A DNA stretch of 64,000 nt, from assembly GCA_017546725.1 (NCBI GenBank), contig JAFYRX010000034.1, forward strand, positions 51,102 through 115,101, given 5' to 3'. Of the stretch, positions 1-10,154 are shown in pieces; within the stretch, counting starts at the first letter, position 1; each line of letters begins with the position of its first letter. The notes beneath the pieces are model-generated. The model did not search any database. It was not told where the DNA came from and worked only from the letters and a program-made list of their open reading frames with translations. A program made the translations under genes and the position numbers. This DNA comes from Alistipes sp. (GTDB taxonomy: Bacteria > Bacteroidota > Bacteroidia > Bacteroidales > Rikenellaceae).

Positions 1-12
1 CATAATTCGATT

Positions 13-61
13 GTAGAGACTCCAATCCTCGCCTAAAGGCTCGGTGGAGTGACGTAAATTA
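13..61. repeat. Hairpin repeat, family C, copy 1
   Basis: The stretch starts with GAGACTCCAATC and ends with GTGGAGTGACG; the two ends contain the complementary pair ACTCCA/TGGAGT. The interior forms an imperfect stem (CCtcGCC against GGCtcGG). The same ends with a different interior occur at 47814-47858. It lies just past the terminator of the DUF4435 gene. Confidence 0.6.
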
Positions 62-65
62 CCGA

Positions 66-101
66 AAAATAAATCCGGGATTCGTAATGAATCTCGGATT
101 T
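66..101 (-). terminator. Intrinsic terminator of the DUF4435 gene
   Basis: AAATCCGGGATTC (71-83) and GAATCTCGGATTT (89-101) form a 13-bp stem with one mismatch around a 5-nt loop. On the minus strand it is followed by a T-rich run, so it fits the end of the gene at 120-1178. Confidence 0.7.
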
Positions 102-119
102 GCTTGTTTTGGGGTACTA

Positions 120-1178
120 TTATTTTACAACCTTGACGCTACTCTTTTCGCGTTTCATGCGCTCCACCGTACGGTCAATATAGTTCTGTATATCGGCTTT
201 GAGATTGGTATATAGCGGACACGTAGTGTAGTTCTCGTTATCGAGCAACACATCGCGAATCGAGCGCAGAGAGTTCATATAGTTGCTCATCTCGTTGCGC
301 AGCGACAGACCCTGCTTGTTCGAGGAGTTAATCTTGGCTACCGACATCTGTCGCAGACGGTCACAGACGGTATTCAGCAACACCATCACCACGTTATCCA
401 TCAGCGTATGGCCGTGCATATAAAGGTAGGTATTCTCCTCCGTCACACCCTTGGCGCGTAACTCCTCGGCAAAGGCCTCAATACGTTCGGCCATACGGGG
501 ATTTTCACTCTCCAGACGAGTCACCTTGCGCGTCACATTACGACACAGCCAAGCGATAGTATCAGCGCCATTACGCTCCAACTCCAAAAAGCCGAGGCGC
601 ACCGTATTCTTGAAATCTACCAGCGGCAAAACTGACTCACTACCCAACTGCGCCGAATAGGCATACCACAAAAACACGGGGTATATCGCACGCGAATAGT
701 CACGCATAAAGGCCACAAAATCAAATATATGGCAATCGTTCTTGGTCGCCTTAACACACACATTATGTAGCGAAGGGGCATAGCAGAGATAGTTCTCGGT
801 AGCGTAGGTATATGTGTGGAACATATAGGGTGCTGCGAGAATCTCGGCCGACTGCTCGGTACGACCATCGAACAGATAGTCGAAATCGGAATCTACGCAG
901 AGCAACAACTCCTCGCCCGATTGGGGAATCATCGACATCAGGACCTTCTTACCCTTAGGCAAATCCTCGCGCGTAGGCACCGAAATCTCGAAACGCAGAT
1001 AGGGATTATCGAAATGGTCGAAAATACCGCGCCAGAAGGCCACATCTTCGTAACCCTCAACAAACACCTTCACCCTTCGCCGTCCATCATCGACAGCCTG
1101 CGGCAACGAGTAGTTTCCCTCGCAACGACACCGCGAAAAGGCTTCGTTTTTTAATTTTTCAACCGTTGTGCGTTTCAT
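120..1178 (-). CDS. DUF4435 domain protein, TOPRIM-like
   Basis: This 352-residue protein matches the DUF4435 family, whose function is not established. Residues 40-45 read VEGYED and residues 96-100 read DSDFD. That arrangement, a Glu after a hydrophobic strand and a DxD downstream, resembles the metal-binding site of TOPRIM folds found in nucleases and OLD-like proteins, so a nucleic-acid role is an inference. The open frame extends upstream to 1469, but I place the start at 1178: the upstream part reads antisense through the divergent SUI1-like gene and its promoter, and the protein begins sensibly with MKRTTVEKL. It has no signal peptide and is probably cytoplasmic. No ATPase partner gene lies beside it. 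Its promoter is weak by sequence (TATCTTTA instead of TAnnTTTG). A hairpin terminator follows. Confidence 0.75.
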   Translation of the reverse strand: MKRTTVEKLKNEAFSRCRCEGNYSLPQAVDDGRRRVKVFVEGYEDVAFWRGIFDHFDNPYLRFEISVPTREDLPKGKKVLMSMIPQSGEELLLCVDSDFDYLFDGRTEQSAEILAAPYMFHTYTYATENYLCYAPSLHNVCVKATKNDCHIFDFVAFMRDYSRAIYPVFLWYAYSAQLGSESVLPLVDFKNTVRLGFLELERNGADTIAWLCRNVTRKVTRLESENPRMAERIEAFAEELRAKGVTEENTYLYMHGHTLMDNVVMVLLNTVCDRLRQMSVAKINSSNKQGLSLRNEMSNYMNSLRSIRDVLLDNENYTTCPLYTNLKADIQNYIDRTVERMKREKSSVKVVK

Positions 1179-1180
1179 AA

Positions 1181-1212
1181 TTTGTTGTAAAGATATAAAA
1201 ATAGTAAATTTG
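1181..1212 (+). promoter_or_regulatory. Promoter of the SUI1-like gene
   Basis: TTTG at 1181-1184, a 20-nt spacer and TAAATTTG at 1205-1212 match the Bacteroidota -33/-7 consensus exactly. The start codon is at 1310, leaving a leader of about 90 nt. Confidence 0.7.
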
Positions 1213-1309
1213 CACCAAACATTATGCTGCGTTTTATTGCACAAGAGACTTGATAAAGAGACTTTTTTGCAACAAATAGCACATTGGAGCATTAATTTAG
1301 AGAATTTAT

Positions 1310-1651
1310 ATGAGCGATTGGAAACAGCGTCTCGGGATGGTCTATTCGACAAATCCCGACTTCGAATATCAAACCGACACAGAGCCTGAAGCAGAGACTC
1401 TACCTCCCGAAAAGCAGAACTTGAAGGTGTGGCTCGACCGCAAACAACGTGGCGGAAAGGTCGTAACACTTATCAAAGGCTTTGTCGGCACTGATGAGGA
1501 TGCCACAGCGTTGGGACGTATGCTTAAGAATCGTTGCGGCGTAGGCGGCTCGGTCAAGGATGGCGAGATTATTGTTCAGGGTGACCACCGTGACCGCGTA
1601 ATAGAGTTACTGACAGCCGCTGGCTACAAATGTAAGAAAGCAGGAGGTTGA
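1310..1651 (+). CDS. SUI1/eIF1-like translation initiation factor (YciH type)
   Basis: The protein has 113 residues, the normal length for bacterial YciH/SUI1 proteins, which share the eIF1 fold and are thought to act on translation initiation fidelity. The core runs from about residue 45 (RKQRGGKVVTLIKGF) through a CGVGGSVKDGEIIVQGDH segment to residue 110; this Gly-rich segment is the family hallmark. The acidic N-terminal tail is unstructured. The start at 1310 follows a clean promoter. The next gene begins 19 nt after the stop without its own promoter, so the two are probably co-transcribed although their functions look unrelated. Confidence 0.85.
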   Translation: MSDWKQRLGMVYSTNPDFEYQTDTEPEAETLPPEKQNLKVWLDRKQRGGKVVTLIKGFVGTDEDATALGRMLKNRCGVGGSVKDGEIIVQGDHRDRVIELLTAAGYKCKKAGG

Positions 1652-1670
1652 TTAACCTTTTTTTGACGTT

Positions 1671-4643
1671 ATGCCACTTAGGAGCGCAATAAAATATCTC
1701 ATTCTGACGGTATTGGCCGTCGTTATTGCCCACGAGGCCACAGCCCAATATTACAGTTGGGGTGCTGACCCGCTCGGCCTAAAGTGGATGAAGGGCTCGA
1801 CGCCCAACGTCAAGGTCATTTACCCCAAAAGTGCATCGCAGATAGGTCACACCACGCTCTATTATGCCGACAGGCTAAACCCTTACATCTCATACGGATA
1901 TACGCTACCAGCGCTAAACATTCCGTTTGTCGTTCACCCCGAAAATATGAAGTCAAACGGTCTGGTGATGTGGCTACCGAAGCGTGTCGAGTTTCTCTCC
2001 TCGCCCTCGATTGACGGCTACTCGATGCCCTGGCTCAAGCAGTTGGTGGCTCACGAATATCGTCACGCCGCACAATACAACAACCTCAACGTCGGTTTTG
2101 TAAAGGCCCTATCCTACATCCTCGGCCAACAGAGTTCGACCATCGGACTAATCTTTATGCCGCTATGGATGATGGAGGGTGATGCCACACTCTTCGAGAC
2201 TCAATCCTCATCTTTCGGTCGAGGCCGACAACCCCGTTTCACATTGGAGTATCGTGCTATGGGCGACATCACCAACAAATATCGCAATAGCGACAAATTC
2301 TTCTGCGGCTCCTACCGCGATTTCATTCCCGACCACTACCAAATGGGGTATCAGATGGTACAATATGGCAATCAACTCGCAGGCCGACAGATGGCCAACG
2401 AGATGGCAGCCTATGGTCCTCGTCGCCCCTGGACTATCGTATCGGAGGGTTGGCGAATGAAAAAACTCTTTGGCTTTTCGTCGCGAGAACTCTTCAACAA
2501 GACGTTTGACCACCTGACAGATTTTTGGGCCGAGCAGCCCCTGCCACAGAACAGCAGCCAGACTCTACCAACACCCCGAATCAAAAGTTACACGACATAT
2601 AGTCACCCGCAGAGCATAGGCGACAAAGGGATTTTGTTGCTCAAGGAGGACCTTGACCGCCCCTCTCGCTTCGTACTTCTCGACCAAAAGACAGGCCACG
2701 AGGAGCGTATATGCTACACAGGCGACGTATCGACTCGCCCCATATATGACACCGCAAATCAACGTGTTTGGTGGACCGAGTACAGGCGTAGCACGATGTT
2801 CCAACAACGTGTGCGCTCTAAGTTATGCTATATGGATATCGAAAAGGGCAAACCCCGCAGCGTCCGAAATCGCAACAACGTACTCTACCCCACACCCGAC
2901 GACACCGATGGCTTGGCGTGGATTGAGTACAACACCAACGGTATCTATTCGTTCCACTATCGCCGACACGATGGCGCAGAGCAGGATGTAGCATTTCCTT
3001 TCGGGCAGGAGGTACATTCGCTGGCGTGGGATAACCTTACACGTACATTCTACTGCATCATAACGGGAGATGAGGGTATGTGGATAACAGAGATTGATTC
3101 CGAGCACAATATAAGCCCGATTACCCGCCCCGCATACATCACGTTAAGCAATCTGCGAGCCGCCAACGGACGACTCTACTACGGCTCGATAGCATCAGGA
3201 CGCGACGAGATACACTGTTACGACATAGCATCAAAGCGAGAGTACCAACTCACGACCTCACGTTATGGCTCATTTGACGCTTCACCAGCCCCCAATGGCG
3301 AGATTCTGCTCACATCATACGACTCTTTGGGCTATCATCCTGCTCGCCAGCGAGAGGATAAGTTATGGCGCGAAGTGGAGTACTCAGCACTACCAAAGGA
3401 GATTGTAAATCCGCCATTCAAGCAGTGGGATGTAATCAATCTGGACACGATAAAGATATCGCAGGCCGACACCGCAGCCATAGCCTCACCATTGAAAGTC
3501 AAGCGTTACCGCAAGGGTTTGACGCTCTTTAACTTCCATAGTTGGGCACCGCTGTCGTACGACCCGTTTGCGTTGAGCGAGGAGGGTAACATCAGTATGA
3601 ACGCAGGAGCAACCGTAATGACTCAAAATCTACTCTCGTCGATGCAGGGATTTTTCACTTACGGCTACAACGCTTCGGAGGGTAGCATCTGGAAAGGCTC
3701 ACTACGTTACTATGGCTTGGGCCCGACGATAAGCCTCAATGCCACATACGGCGGTAGTCAGAACATCTACCCCATCTACATCTACAACACCGAGAGTCAT
3801 AAATTTGAGTTGCCCCTACCACCTAATCGAGGCAAATATTACTCATTTGGTGTCGATATCTCGTTCCCGCTGCTCTTCCAGCGAGGCTACCATACCCGCC
3901 AACTTGTTGCCGCGGCAGGATGGAACTACTCTAATGGTCTTGTAGCCAACACGGGTAAACTCGCATTCGACAACGGCATCAGCAACATCGCTACGATAGG
4001 CTATAAGGAGGGATTACACCTGACGACATTCTCGCTTGGTTTCCAGGATGTTGTACGCAAATCACACCGCGACTTCGCACCACCTTGGGGCTTTGCTGCG
4101 CAGGCTGCATACGCTATCAACCCCGCAAACGGCAATTTCAGCGATTTGATAGTCTTGTACTCAAAGATTTTCACCCCTGGATTCTTTGCTCACAATAGCC
4201 TGACATTGGCTATGGTATATCAGACCTCCATTGGCGGCTTCCAGAGTCAGGATGCATTGTCGGCACTGACTTTCAAATCATCGATGATGCTGTTAAGAGG
4301 TTTTAACTCTTCGCAGATTGAGAATCGCAACTATATGGCGGCATCGCTCAACTACCAATTCCCGATATGTTATCCCGACGGAGGAATACAGGGCATATTG
4401 TATTTCAAGCGCATACGCCTCAACCTGGGTGCCGATGTGGCTCGTTATCAACGCACAAACCTGGACCAGGAGTCGGGCCTATTTTACCGTTGGCACAATA
4501 TCAACTCTTTGGGAGGAGATATCATATTCGACGTAAACGTATTCAAGCAACCTGCTGCCGCAACTTCGGCATTCAAACTCTCGTTCTATCGCCCGAGCGA
4601 GGGCAAGTTCTTCATCTCGGCAGGACTCGAATTACCCTTCTAA
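1671..4643 (+). CDS. Secreted HExxH metalloprotease-like / beta-propeller / outer-membrane barrel protein
   Basis: This 990-residue protein starts with a Sec signal peptide (cleavage near ATAQ, residue 26). Residues 128-132 read HEYRH, a zinc-binding HExxH motif, and Glu169 in WMMEGDA is placed to be the third ligand as in gluzincin peptidases. Residues of about 310-590 contain repeated short strands like TolB/WD propellers. From about residue 630 to the C-terminal Phe the pattern of alternating strands, with aromatic ends and a final ELPF, resembles an outer-membrane beta-barrel. Together this suggests a surface or periplasm-facing protease anchored by its own barrel; the substrate is unknown. 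Related large proteins are usually annotated as hypothetical or as TolB-like. It follows the SUI1-like gene by 19 nt. Confidence 0.6.
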   Translation: MPLRSAIKYLILTVLAVVIAHEATAQYYSWGADPLGLKWMKGSTPNVKVIYPKSASQIGHTTLYYADRLNPYISYGYTLPALNIPFVVHPENMKSNGLVMWLPKRVEFLSSPSIDGYSMPWLKQLVAHEYRHAAQYNNLNVGFVKALSYILGQQSSTIGLIFMPLWMMEGDATLFETQSSSFGRGRQPRFTLEYRAMGDITNKYRNSDKFFCGSYRDFIPDHYQMGYQMVQYGNQLAGRQMANEMAAYGPRRPWTIVSEGWRMKKLFGFSSRELFNKTFDHLTDFWAEQPLPQNSSQTLPTPRIKSYTTYSHPQSIGDKGILLLKEDLDRPSRFVLLDQKTGHEERICYTGDVSTRPIYDTANQRVWWTEYRRSTMFQQRVRSKLCYMDIEKGKPRSVRNRNNVLYPTPDDTDGLAWIEYNTNGIYSFHYRRHDGAEQDVAFPFGQEVHSLAWDNLTRTFYCIITGDEGMWITEIDSEHNISPITRPAYITLSNLRAANGRLYYGSIASGRDEIHCYDIASKREYQLTTSRYGSFDASPAPNGEILLTSYDSLGYHPARQREDKLWREVEYSALPKEIVNPPFKQWDVINLDTIKISQADTAAIASPLKVKRYRKGLTLFNFHSWAPLSYDPFALSEEGNISMNAGATVMTQNLLSSMQGFFTYGYNASEGSIWKGSLRYYGLGPTISLNATYGGSQNIYPIYIYNTESHKFELPLPPNRGKYYSFGVDISFPLLFQRGYHTRQLVAAAGWNYSNGLVANTGKLAFDNGISNIATIGYKEGLHLTTFSLGFQDVVRKSHRDFAPPWGFAAQAAYAINPANGNFSDLIVLYSKIFTPGFFAHNSLTLAMVYQTSIGGFQSQDALSALTFKSSMMLLRGFNSSQIENRNYMAASLNYQFPICYPDGGIQGILYFKRIRLNLGADVARYQRTNLDQESGLFYRWHNINSLGGDIIFDVNVFKQPAAATSAFKLSFYRPSEGKFFISAGLELPF

Positions 4644-4721
4644 ACACACTTTGGCGGCCCAGTTTTATCTCCTTTGGAGATATAGTCGGCAAGAAAAGCG
4701 TATTTTTCCAAAAATAAATCT

Positions 4722-4729
4722 TACCTTTG
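4722..4729 (+). promoter_or_regulatory. -7 element for the PBP1A-asd unit
   Basis: TACCTTTG matches TAnnTTTG 75 nt upstream of the start at 4805. No good -33 element is visible. Confidence 0.55.
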
Positions 4730-4804
4730 TACGTTGGATTTTAGGCCTCTGCGTTTTTGGAAGGGGCTAACGATAGTATTAAGGAGACAAAGAAGTAAGG
4801 AAAT

Positions 4805-7213
4805 ATGGGACTAAAAGAGTTTTTTGAGGATAAAAAACGAGTTGTAAAGTTGATGTGGGTTGTCACAATGGCTCCCGTCGCTTTAATCTTTTTGATGCTG
4901 ACACTCGCCGCATTGGGCGTTTTCGGACGCATCCCCTCGTTTGAGGAGTTGGAGAACCCCAAGAGCAATCTCGCAACCGAGATTTATGGCGACAACGGCC
5001 ACGTCATCGGTACATTCTTCATCGAGAATCGCTCTTATGTTCAGTACGAGGATTTGTTCCCCGCAGACTCTACGCGTCACCTTACACTCGACGGCCACGT
5101 CGTACCGCCCGTTGTAGCGGCACTTATCTCTACGGAGGATGCTCGTTTCCGCAACCACTCGGGTATCGACATCCCGTCGCTGTTCCGTGTAGGTATCCGC
5201 ACCATCGTTTTGCGCGACCAGTCGCAGGGTGGTGGCTCGACAATCACTCAGCAGTTGGCCAAAAACCTCTTCCCACGTGACACCGTACGCAACCGTAGTA
5301 AGGTTGGCCGCACGATGAAACTTGTGCAGTCGAAGTTCAAGGAGTGGATTACAGCCCTCAAACTCGAGCACAACTACACCAAGGAGGAGATAGCCGCTAT
5401 GTACCTCAACACGGTAGGTTACGGCTCAAACGCCTACGGTATCAAGTCGGCAGCAAGCACATTCTTTGGCAAGTCGCCCGAGGAGTTGAACATCCAGGAG
5501 GCTGCTGTTTTGGTAGGTGTGGTAAATGCTCCTACACGTTATTCTCCGATTTTGAATTACGACAATGCGGTAAATCGCCGCAACACGGTATTGAATCGTA
5601 TGCGTAGTGCGGGAGCCATCTCGCGTCACTTGTGTGATTCACTCACAGCACTCCCCATTACACTGAACTACAAGCCCATCACCCACAACAGCGGCGAGGC
5701 TACCTACTTCCGCGAGATGTTGCGTCAGGTGATGAACGCCAAGCGCCCCACACGCCGACAATATCTGACGGATTGGGATTATGAGCAGGCGGTAAAGGAG
5801 TATGACGAGAATCCGCTCTACGGCTGGTGCTTGAAGAACACGAAGGCCGACGGCACACCTTACAACATCTACCGTGACGGTTTGAGAATCTACACCACCA
5901 TCAACCCCGCAATGCAACGCTACGCCGAGGAGGCCATACAGAAGCAGATGGAGACTGTAATCCAGCCCCGTATGGATAGGCAGGTGAAAGCCACAGGCGT
6001 ATTGTTCCAGGACGTAACACCCGAAGAGCGAGAGAATATAATCAAACGAGCAATGAAGAACTCCGACCGCTACCGCGAGATGCGCAAGGAAGGTAAGGAT
6101 GAGAAGGAGATTTTCGCTTCGTTTGACGAGAAGTGCAAGATGCGAGTATTCACATTCAAGGGCGAGCGCGACACGGTGATGACTCCGCGCGACTCGATTC
6201 TGCACCATAAGCGCATTATGCGTGCCTCGTTCGTAGCGATGGACCCCCGCTCGGGACACGTCAAGGCTTATGTCGGAGGCCCCAACTTCCGTTACTTCAA
6301 GTATGATATGGCAAAGCAGGGCAAGCGTCAGATTGGCTCTACGGTGAAGCCCTTTATCTATACATTCGCTATCGACCAATTGGGCCTTACGCCTTGTACC
6401 TATGCCCCCAACCTGCCCGTCTCGATTGAGACTCCTGCAGGTATCTGGTCGCCCAAAGAGGCTGGTAAGGTGGAGTATGATGGTGTACAACACCCGCTCT
6501 ATTGGGGTTTGGCGAACTCTCGCAACAACTACTCGGCGTGGATTATGAAGCAGGCTAAGCAGCCCGAGACCGTTGCCGACTTCCTGCACAATATGGGTAT
6601 CAAGAGTTACATCTACCCCGCCTATGCATTGTGTTTGGGAGCGTTTGAGTCGAACGTATTTGAGTTGGTGAGCGCCTACTCGACATTCGTAAACGAGGGT
6701 GTACACATCGACCCGATATTTGTCACTCGCATCGAGGACAGACAGGGTAACCTCATATCAAGTTTCATCCCCCAATCACAAGATGCTGTAAACAAGCAGA
6801 CAGCCTACACTATGCTGACTATGTTGCAGCGAGTAATCACGGCTGGTACGGGAGGTCGTTTGACTTGGCAGTTTGGAATGAAGGATATGGAGATTGGCGG
6901 TAAGACAGGTACTTCTAACGAGAACCGCGACGCGTGGTTTATGTGCGTGACACCTACGCTGGTGGCAGGCTCGTGGGTCGGAGGTGAGGACCAATCGGTA
7001 CACTTGAGCGTAAGTGCCGAGGGTAGCGTTATGGCGTTGCCGATTGTCGGAGAGTTCTTGGTTAAGGCCTACGCAGACCCGAGTCTGGGTATGAGCCGCA
7101 ATGCTACCTTCTCACGTCCCGAAGGCTGGGAGCCTTACGACTGTCCGAAGGAGTTAGCGCCCAACGAGGGAGCAGCACAGCAGCAGAGCGGGCCCGATGA
7201 ATTCTTCGATTAG
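4805..7213 (+). CDS. mrcA: Class A penicillin-binding protein 1A (glycosyltransferase/transpeptidase)
   Basis: This bifunctional enzyme polymerises glycan strands and cross-links peptides in the periplasm. Of 802 residues, a single N-terminal membrane segment lies at about 19-40. The GT51 domain carries [12 protein letters not shown] near residue 110 and [14 protein letters not shown] near 140. The transpeptidase domain shows the SxxK motif in IGSTVKPF (about residue 512), SRNNYSA as SxN (about 575) and [12 protein letters not shown] (about 699). All catalytic motifs are intact. An AAGGAAAT sequence precedes the start. asd follows after 53 nt without an obvious promoter, so the two are probably one unit; asd supplies diaminopimelate precursor, which fits a cell-wall theme. 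Confidence 0.93.
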   Translation: MGLKEFFEDKKRVVKLMWVVTMAPVALIFLMLTLAALGVFGRIPSFEELENPKSNLATEIYGDNGHVIGTFFIENRSYVQYEDLFPADSTRHLTLDGHVVPPVVAALISTEDARFRNHSGIDIPSLFRVGIRTIVLRDQSQGGGSTITQQLAKNLFPRDTVRNRSKVGRTMKLVQSKFKEWITALKLEHNYTKEEIAAMYLNTVGYGSNAYGIKSAASTFFGKSPEELNIQEAAVLVGVVNAPTRYSPILNYDNAVNRRNTVLNRMRSAGAISRHLCDSLTALPITLNYKPITHNSGEATYFREMLRQVMNAKRPTRRQYLTDWDYEQAVKEYDENPLYGWCLKNTKADGTPYNIYRDGLRIYTTINPAMQRYAEEAIQKQMETVIQPRMDRQVKATGVLFQDVTPEERENIIKRAMKNSDRYREMRKEGKDEKEIFASFDEKCKMRVFTFKGERDTVMTPRDSILHHKRIMRASFVAMDPRSGHVKAYVGGPNFRYFKYDMAKQGKRQIGSTVKPFIYTFAIDQLGLTPCTYAPNLPVSIETPAGIWSPKEAGKVEYDGVQHPLYWGLANSRNNYSAWIMKQAKQPETVADFLHNMGIKSYIYPAYALCLGAFESNVFELVSAYSTFVNEGVHIDPIFVTRIEDRQGNLISSFIPQSQDAVNKQTAYTMLTMLQRVITAGTGGRLTWQFGMKDMEIGGKTGTSNENRDAWFMCVTPTLVAGSWVGGEDQSVHLSVSAEGSVMALPIVGEFLVKAYADPSLGMSRNATFSRPEGWEPYDCPKELAPNEGAAQQQSGPDEFFD

Positions 7214-7266
7214 CGAAAGGAAAAGAGAAATTAAAGAGAACAAAAAATAAAAGGTTAGTTAAGTTT

Positions 7267-8274
7267 ATGAAAATCGCTATTGTGGGCGCAAGTGGCGCCG
7301 TAGGTCAGGAGTTTCTGACCATATTGAACGAGAGAGTAGATTTCCCCATCGACGAGTTGCTATTGTTCGGCTCAGAGCGTAGCGCTGGTACGAAATATAC
7401 ATTCCGAGGCAAGGAGATTGAGGTTAAGTTGTTGCAGCATAACGATGATTTCAAGGGTGTAGATATCGCCCTCACGTCGGCTGGTGCTTCGACCTCGAAG
7501 GAGTATGCCGAGACCATCACCAAGCACGGCACATTGATGATTGACAACTCATCGGCATTCCGTATGGACGAGGATGTGCCTTTGGTAGTACCCGAGGTAA
7601 ACCCCGAGGATGCGCTCAACACTCCGCGCGGCATTATCGCCAACCCCAACTGCACAACTATTCAGATGGTTGTAGCGTTGAACGCTATCGAGAAGTTGTC
7701 GCACATCAAGCGTGTACACGTTGCTACTTATCAGTCGGCAAGTGGTGGCGGCGCACAGGCTATGGCCGAACTCAAACACCAATACGAGGAGATTGTAGCG
7801 GGTGAGGAGCCTACCGTAAACAAGTTCGCCTACCAGTTGGCCTACAACGTGATTCCCCACATCGACGTATTCACCGACAACGACTACACCAAGGAGGAGA
7901 TGAAGATGTATCACGAGACTCGCAAGATTATGCACTCTGACATCGCCGTATCGGCTACTTGTGTGCGTGTACCCGTTATGCGTGCTCACTCGGAGAGCAT
8001 TTGGGTGGAAACCGAGCAGGATATCACCGTAGAGCAGGCTCGCAAGGCATTTGCCGAGGGCGAGGGTATCATTCTGATGGATGAGCCTGCCGAGAAGGTA
8101 TATCCTATGCCGTTGTTCATTGCAGGCAAGGACCCCGTATATGTTGGTCGTATCCGCAAGGATATCAGTGGCGAGAACGGACTTACCTTCTGGTGCGTAG
8201 CCGACCAGATTAAGAAGGGCGCTGCCCTCAACGCAGTACAGATTGCCGAGTGGATTATCCGCAACCGCAAGTAA
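7267..8274 (+). CDS. asd: Aspartate-semialdehyde dehydrogenase
   Basis: The enzyme reduces aspartyl phosphate to aspartate semialdehyde with NADPH, feeding lysine/diaminopimelate, threonine and methionine synthesis. The 335-residue length is typical. The Rossmann motif [10 protein letters not shown] is at residues 7-16, the catalytic Cys is C129 in ANPNCTTIQ, the SASGGG phosphate-binding segment follows near residue 159, and the RAHSES segment holds the conserved His near residue 240. It is downstream of the PBP1A gene and followed by a strong terminator. Confidence 0.95.
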   Translation: MKIAIVGASGAVGQEFLTILNERVDFPIDELLLFGSERSAGTKYTFRGKEIEVKLLQHNDDFKGVDIALTSAGASTSKEYAETITKHGTLMIDNSSAFRMDEDVPLVVPEVNPEDALNTPRGIIANPNCTTIQMVVALNAIEKLSHIKRVHVATYQSASGGGAQAMAELKHQYEEIVAGEEPTVNKFAYQLAYNVIPHIDVFTDNDYTKEEMKMYHETRKIMHSDIAVSATCVRVPVMRAHSESIWVETEQDITVEQARKAFAEGEGIILMDEPAEKVYPMPLFIAGKDPVYVGRIRKDISGENGLTFWCVADQIKKGAALNAVQIAEWIIRNRK

Positions 8275-8315
8275 AAGAGAGGTAGCGTGTAACCCAACTT
8301 TTGGGCGCATTACCT

Positions 8316-8355
8316 AAAACAATAAAGGAGTTCGACTGAACTCCTTTATTGTTTT
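8316..8355. terminator. Bidirectional terminator between asd and a lipoprotein gene
   Basis: AAAACAATAAAGGAGTTC and its perfect complement surround a 4-nt loop, giving an 18-bp stem with A-tract and T-tract flanks. It can serve the converging genes on both strands. Confidence 0.85.
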
Positions 8356-8425
8356 ATAACACGTAAGATTCGGGGCAAGGAATCTTTAACTGACCAGACT
8401 CCCCAGTCCGCCAGACTTTAACGGA

Positions 8426-9055
8426 TTATTGTATCTGCACCTCTGTTATTGTAGCCTCCTCGCGAATATCTTCGGGGGCGATGTTCAATTCATAACTCTC
8501 GTATGAATCACCACTCATTTTCATAGACAAATTAAACACCTTGTCGTAACTGCCATCAGTGAAAAATCCTCCATTGTTCAGAGGCACTACAAACTCTATA
8601 TTAGGAACATCAGAACTGAAGCTGCAATAAAACTCACAAGAGGCATATGTTCCCCAAGCTGTCAGTTTCGCCTTTTGTGACGCAAGCACCTCACGGCAAC
8701 TCATTCCTGCATAGACACCATTATAAGAGAGTTTCGGCGAAAAGGTTTTAATGAAAGAGATAACGCCATCTGTCGATGGGTCGGTACTGAACATCTTCTC
8801 CTCGCCCAACATAAAGTAGTAGGTGTCGAAGGCAGGAATGGTTTCATCATTCATCTCGTCATAAGATTCAGGAGTCGTTACAACCTCGATATGGTCATAA
8901 AGGCCCTCTATGGCTTCTGGCACATCTTTGATATTCATACCAATCTTTATAGGGCCGACGCCCTCGGGTGTGATGTTATAGACCTCAGGAGAGGATGAAC
9001 AACTTGAAACGAGCAGAGCAGCAAGTACTCCAACGAAAAACTTTCTCATAAGCAT
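8426..9055 (-). CDS. Hypothetical lipoprotein
   Basis: I do not recognise a family for this 209-residue protein. It starts with a lipoprotein signal: a basic end, LAALLVSS, then Cys19, so it is probably anchored in a membrane facing the periplasm or surface. The next residues are Ser-rich. The remainder begins ITPEGVGPIKIGMNIKDVPEAI, a pattern seen in small secreted proteins whose first strand-helix unit measures parameters of membership in DUF-type families, but I cannot name one. Translation could also begin at 9049 (MRKFF). It converges with asd and shares its terminator. Confidence 0.7.
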   Translation of the reverse strand: MLMRKFFVGVLAALLVSSCSSSPEVYNITPEGVGPIKIGMNIKDVPEAIEGLYDHIEVVTTPESYDEMNDETIPAFDTYYFMLGEEKMFSTDPSTDGVISFIKTFSPKLSYNGVYAGMSCREVLASQKAKLTAWGTYASCEFYCSFSSDVPNIEFVVPLNNGGFFTDGSYDKVFNLSMKMSGDSYESYELNIAPEDIREEATITEVQIQ

Positions 9056-9125
9056 ACGGTATTAGTAGTTATTGGTTAATTCATAATAAATCCTGGGAAA
9101 TATCTGGTGTAACACCCCAAATCCT

Positions 9126-10151
9126 CTATTTCTCGGGCAGAGGCATCACGAGCACCTCGTAATATGCCGCCTGGAAATTAGCACCTACGGTAAAGTGAGG
9201 ACGGCCATTGATGATATCGGTACCGAACATATGAACGTGACCTGCAAACGTAGCCAACAGATTAGGAGCAGTAGTTACCAAGTCGTAGAACTCATAGTCA
9301 ATAGGCTGGTGTCCCTCCTCGGGCCACTTCTCACGACGCTCCACCTTGTAACCATTATCGGTGGCAGCACCCCAATCGGGATGGCCGATACCGTAGCCAT
9401 ACGAACGTGAAGGCGCATACATCGGGATGTGCTGCATCACGATGAAGGGTTTGCCACCCTTAACCTCGCGCTGCATAAACTTCAATTGCTCGGGCAGGAT
9501 ATCGTAGGTAGAACTATCTACAAAAACAAGGCGTACACCCTTAATCTCGACGCCATAAATCGCGGGATTGTTCTCGCCAAACAGAGGCATAAGGCGCTTG
9601 CCACGCCACTCGTCGCGCAACTTCAGGCGGTGGCCCTCCATACCCTCGTAGTGCCAATCGTGGTTACCACAAGTATAGTAATAAGGTATTCCCGACGCAT
9701 CCAAAACCTCCTGAACAAACTCTACACCTCGCTCCGAGGGATAACTCAAAATATCTCCAGCCAATGCAATAACATCAGCCCCACGTCGCTTGGCCAACTC
9801 GACGGTAGCCTTCAACGCCTCCTCGGGATTGGTCTCCTTACCTGTCTGAAAATGTTTGGTGCGGTGATATGCCGAAGCCATACGATTGCTGTATTGGCGG
9901 AAGGGTTCCTCTCGCTCATCGCTCAACCAAAGATGCGTATCGGCTATGAAGAACATACGCAACGTGTCGGTCACCTCGCTTGAATAGATACGCACGTTGG
10001 GGCCATCATACGAATAGATTACTTTGGGGGCTCTGCCGTTGTTGCGTTTGGCAGAGATGGTCTGCGGCAACATGGCCAACGCCATAGCGACCACAAACAT
10101 AGGGAGCAATCGCTTAATGGTATGAAAGTAGTTATGGTGCATAGGTATCAT
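9126..10151 (-). CDS. Secreted calcineurin-like metallophosphoesterase
   Basis: The 341-residue protein has an N-terminal signal segment (about residues 14-35, ending TISAKR). The metallophosphoesterase motifs appear in order: FIADTHLW (DxH), AGDIL (GD), CGNHDWH (GNHD), VMQHIPM (H) and FAGHVHMFG (GHxH), so the dimetal site is complete. It hydrolyses a phosphoester whose identity is unknown; the closest functional type is the calcineurin-like phosphodiesterase group. It is the last gene of a minus-strand unit, beginning 3 nt after the esterase gene at 10155. A start at the second Met (MHHNYF) is equally possible. Confidence 0.85.
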   Translation of the reverse strand: MIPMHHNYFHTIKRLLPMFVVAMALAMLPQTISAKRNNGRAPKVIYSYDGPNVRIYSSEVTDTLRMFFIADTHLWLSDEREEPFRQYSNRMASAYHRTKHFQTGKETNPEEALKATVELAKRRGADVIALAGDILSYPSERGVEFVQEVLDASGIPYYYTCGNHDWHYEGMEGHRLKLRDEWRGKRLMPLFGENNPAIYGVEIKGVRLVFVDSSTYDILPEQLKFMQREVKGGKPFIVMQHIPMYAPSRSYGYGIGHPDWGAATDNGYKVERREKWPEEGHQPIDYEFYDLVTTAPNLLATFAGHVHMFGTDIINGRPHFTVGANFQAAYYEVLVMPLPEK

Positions 10152-10154
10152 TAT

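Noticed and set aside
5639-6706. Long open frame antisense to the PBP1A gene (355 residues)
   Set aside because: It lies wholly opposite conserved PBP1A motifs, has no promoter or family resemblance, and reflects codon bias of the real gene. The same holds for the long antisense frames at 7549-8310, 49676-50569 and 51301-52305.
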